From positions 1-33,437 of the forward strand of contig NZ_FNYW01000023.1 in the NCBI RefSeq assembly GCF_900109085.1: 33,437 bases of DNA, in the 5' to 3' direction. A program made the position numbers and the translations under genes. This DNA comes from Alkalibacterium gilvum (lineage in GTDB: Bacteria; Bacillota; Bacilli; Lactobacillales; Carnobacteriaceae_A). Below, one piece after another: positions 32,584 to 33,437 of the stretch. Below the pieces are notes generated by a model, which searched no databases, was not told the DNA's origin, and was given only the letters and a program-made list of their open reading frames with translations. The number at the start of each line of letters is the position of its first letter. Within the stretch, counting starts at the first letter, position 1.

Positions 32584-33000
32584 CTATAATGTACCATTCC
32601 TAATATCTAAAGCTAAATGAGACAGCTTACTAACGGCATCAGGAAGTTGTTTAGTGTCTATCCATTCCTTCCTATCTATTTCAAACTGTTTTTCCTTATG
32701 TTCAGGAAGCCTGATCTCTACTATATCTTCTATATGGCTAACTCTTAACACAGTCATTAACGCTAGTAAGTGGGTCTTATTAATAGTAGTGGTTTTTCCT
32801 AGTATAAAATCAGACAGGTAGCTTAGTTGTATACCGGTCATATCGGATAACTGACGTTGAGATATACCCCTGGCTGCTATTAAATCATCTATCTTAACTA
32901 TGAACTCAGCTTCATTTAGGTCACTAGCTACACCCCGTATAACTTCAGATCCTCTTTTCCTACCATTGTTGACTATTTCATCCCCGAATTTAATCTTCAT
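32584..33000 (-). CDS. XRE-family helix-turn-helix transcriptional regulator
   Basis: A 138-residue DNA-binding protein. The HTH-XRE (Cro/CI) domain covers about 33-94: IDDLIAARGISQRQLSDMTG contains the first two helices, and IQLSYLSDFILGKTTTINK the recognition helix and following turn. A basic 30-residue N-terminal stretch (NNGRKRGSEVIRGVASD) and a charged C-terminal helical tail flank it; there is no peptidase domain. The ATG at 33000 has AAGGTG (33008-33013, minus strand) upstream. An inverted repeat in its promoter (33046-33070) suggests self-repression. It could be a phage immunity/lysogeny regulator or a lone regulator. Confidence 0.85.
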   Translation of the reverse strand: MKIKFGDEIVNNGRKRGSEVIRGVASDLNEAEFIVKIDDLIAARGISQRQLSDMTGIQLSYLSDFILGKTTTINKTHLLALMTVLRVSHIEDIVEIRLPEHKEKQFEIDRKEWIDTKQLPDAVSKLSHLALDIRNGTL

Positions 33001-33034
33001 TTAACACACCTTCTTCATTAGGTCATTTTTAATA

Positions 33035-33073
33035 CTCTTATATAGGTACTACTTTAATTAATTGTAGTACACC
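33035..33073 (-). promoter_or_regulatory. Promoter and putative operator of the XRE gene
   Basis: GTACTAC (33046-33052) and GTAGTAC (33064-33070) form a perfect 7-bp inverted repeat with an 11-base AT-only spacer; one more GG/CC pair is nearly in place at the edges. A minus-strand -10-like TATATAAG overlaps the left half-site region (33037-33044). Half-sites about 18 bases apart on one helix face are typical of dimeric regulators, so binding would block the XRE promoter. Confidence 0.6.
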
Positions 33074-33166
33074 CCGAACAAAAATGCAACTCTTCCCTAA
33101 CTATAGTATGTGTAAAGTTATTGTCGGAAAGTTATTCTAGAAATAATTAACACTCATTTTATTTAA

Positions 33167-33220
33167 CTCTTTCTCAATCGTTTCGTCGCTCTGCGAGCGC
33201 CTTTAACGATTGAGAAAGAG
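33167..33220. repeat. Large two-tier perfect inverted repeat (16 bp outer, 5 bp inner)
   Basis: CTCTTTCTCAATCGTT (33167-33182) is the exact inverse of 33205-33220. Inside, CGCTC (33187-33191) pairs with GAGCG (33195-33199) around a three-base loop. There is no T-run at either edge, so it is not a normal Rho-independent terminator. It starts four bases beyond the stop of the minus-strand gene at 33224. The rest of 33001-33223 contains only the XRE promoter and a 9-bp direct repeat AAAGTTATT (33114, 33128). Confidence 0.8.
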
Positions 33221-33223
33221 AGC

Positions 33224-33436
33224 TTAATTGAATAATTTTTGTAATTGACCCATGGGGCTTGATGTAGAGCCATAATTAGCTATTCTTCCAAATTTAACAC
33301 CAATCGAGGCTTGAGGTTTAACTTTTTTCAAAGCCGCCTTCACTGCGCCTTTAAACTCCGGCTGGAGTTTCGTTGAAAGCTCAGGCAACTTATCCGTTAA
33401 TGCTTTAAGGAACGTTCCGTTCTTACGTGCAGAAAT
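33224..33436 (-). CDS. C-terminal part of an unrecognised protein (cut by window edge)
   Basis: Seventy codons and a TAA stop are visible on the minus strand; the gene extends beyond base 33437. The translated part contains FLKALTDKLPELSTKLQPEF, then KGAVKAALKKVKPQASIGV and ends SSPMGQLQKLFN. It is basic, helical in its first half, with no membrane segment or known motif that I recognise. Codon structure is clean with no internal stop, which supports a real gene, but without the N-terminal part the product cannot be named. The large hairpin lies immediately downstream of its stop. Confidence 0.55.
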   Translation of the reverse strand: MSARKNGTFLKALTDKLPELSTKLQPEFKGAVKAALKKVKPQASIGVKFGRIANYGSTSSPMGQLQKLFN

Positions 33437-33437
33437 A

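Larger units (their letters stand above)
31184..33437. mobile_element. Accessory, probably prophage-derived segment
   Basis: From the DUF1054 break to the window end all genes are small and unrecognised, apart from a DUF1642 remnant and an XRE regulator, both common in Lactobacillales phages. No integrase, terminase or structural gene is visible, and the right boundary is outside the window. A remnant prophage, an integrative element or phage-derived recombination are all possible. Confidence 0.55.

Noticed and set aside
33114-33136. Direct repeat AAAGTTATT at 14-base spacing
   Set aside because: Only two short AT-rich copies, no associated promoter or gene; likely chance.

Overview
The window is low-GC Gram-positive chromosomal DNA. 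The division cluster runs mraZ-rsmH-ftsL-pbp2X-type gene-mraY-murD-murG-divIB-ftsA-ftsZ-sepF-ylmG-ylmH-divIVA-(T-box)-ileS. Together with a yqeG-yqeH-yhbY-nadD-yqeK-rsfS cluster lacking aroE, this points to Lactobacillales, and the protein sequences look closest to the Carnobacteriaceae/Enterococcaceae side. That placement is from family memory only.

Layout. 1-337: 5' end of an ISL3-family insertion sequence on the minus strand, cut by the window edge, with a minus-strand terminator just inside its end. 575-6465: ykuJ with its own terminator, then a tight ribosome-assembly/NAD/tRNA-modification run (yqeG, yqeH, yhbY, nadD, yqeK, rsfS, a methyltransferase, tmcAL). 6462-7428: a consensus promoter drives yceD-rpmF, ended by a terminator. 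7442-7949: a DUF3397 membrane protein gene with its own promoter and terminator. 7988-21580: the division and cell-wall (dcw) cluster, opened by three 10-bp-phased MraZ boxes and with an extra promoter before ftsA. It supplies lipid II synthesis (MraY, MurD, MurG), the divisome (FtsL, DivIB, PBP2X type, FtsA, FtsZ, SepF) and pole/septum factors (YlmG, YlmH, DivIVA). 21588-24619: isoleucyl-tRNA synthetase behind a T-box leader. 24628-26911: a complete IS66-family element (tnpA, tnpB, tnpC) lying between ileS and what looks like the original shared terminator at 26922-26959. 26971-29242, minus strand: a GlsB-type membrane protein, TelA and an XpaC-like protein. 29401-30918: nudF, a small membrane protein gene and mtnN.

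From 30970 the chromosome is broken. The 5' third of a DUF1054 (yktB-type) gene runs directly into the 3' end of a phage-type DUF1642 gene in another reading frame. An accessory, probably prophage-derived segment follows: four small unknown genes, an XRE regulator with a likely self-operator, a large perfect hairpin at 33167-33220, and the 3' end of an unrecognised gene leaving the window.

The backbone is ordinary. The less ordinary material is regulatory structure around the mobile elements (a read-in terminator in the ISL3 element, a hairpin burying the tnpA ribosome-binding site in the IS66 element, an internal attenuator), a dyad before the ftsA promoter, a hairpin between the murG Shine-Dalgarno and its start, and the DUF1054/DUF1642 junction with its accessory cassette. 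I found no CRISPR array, rRNA or tRNA, and no convincing complete new defence system.
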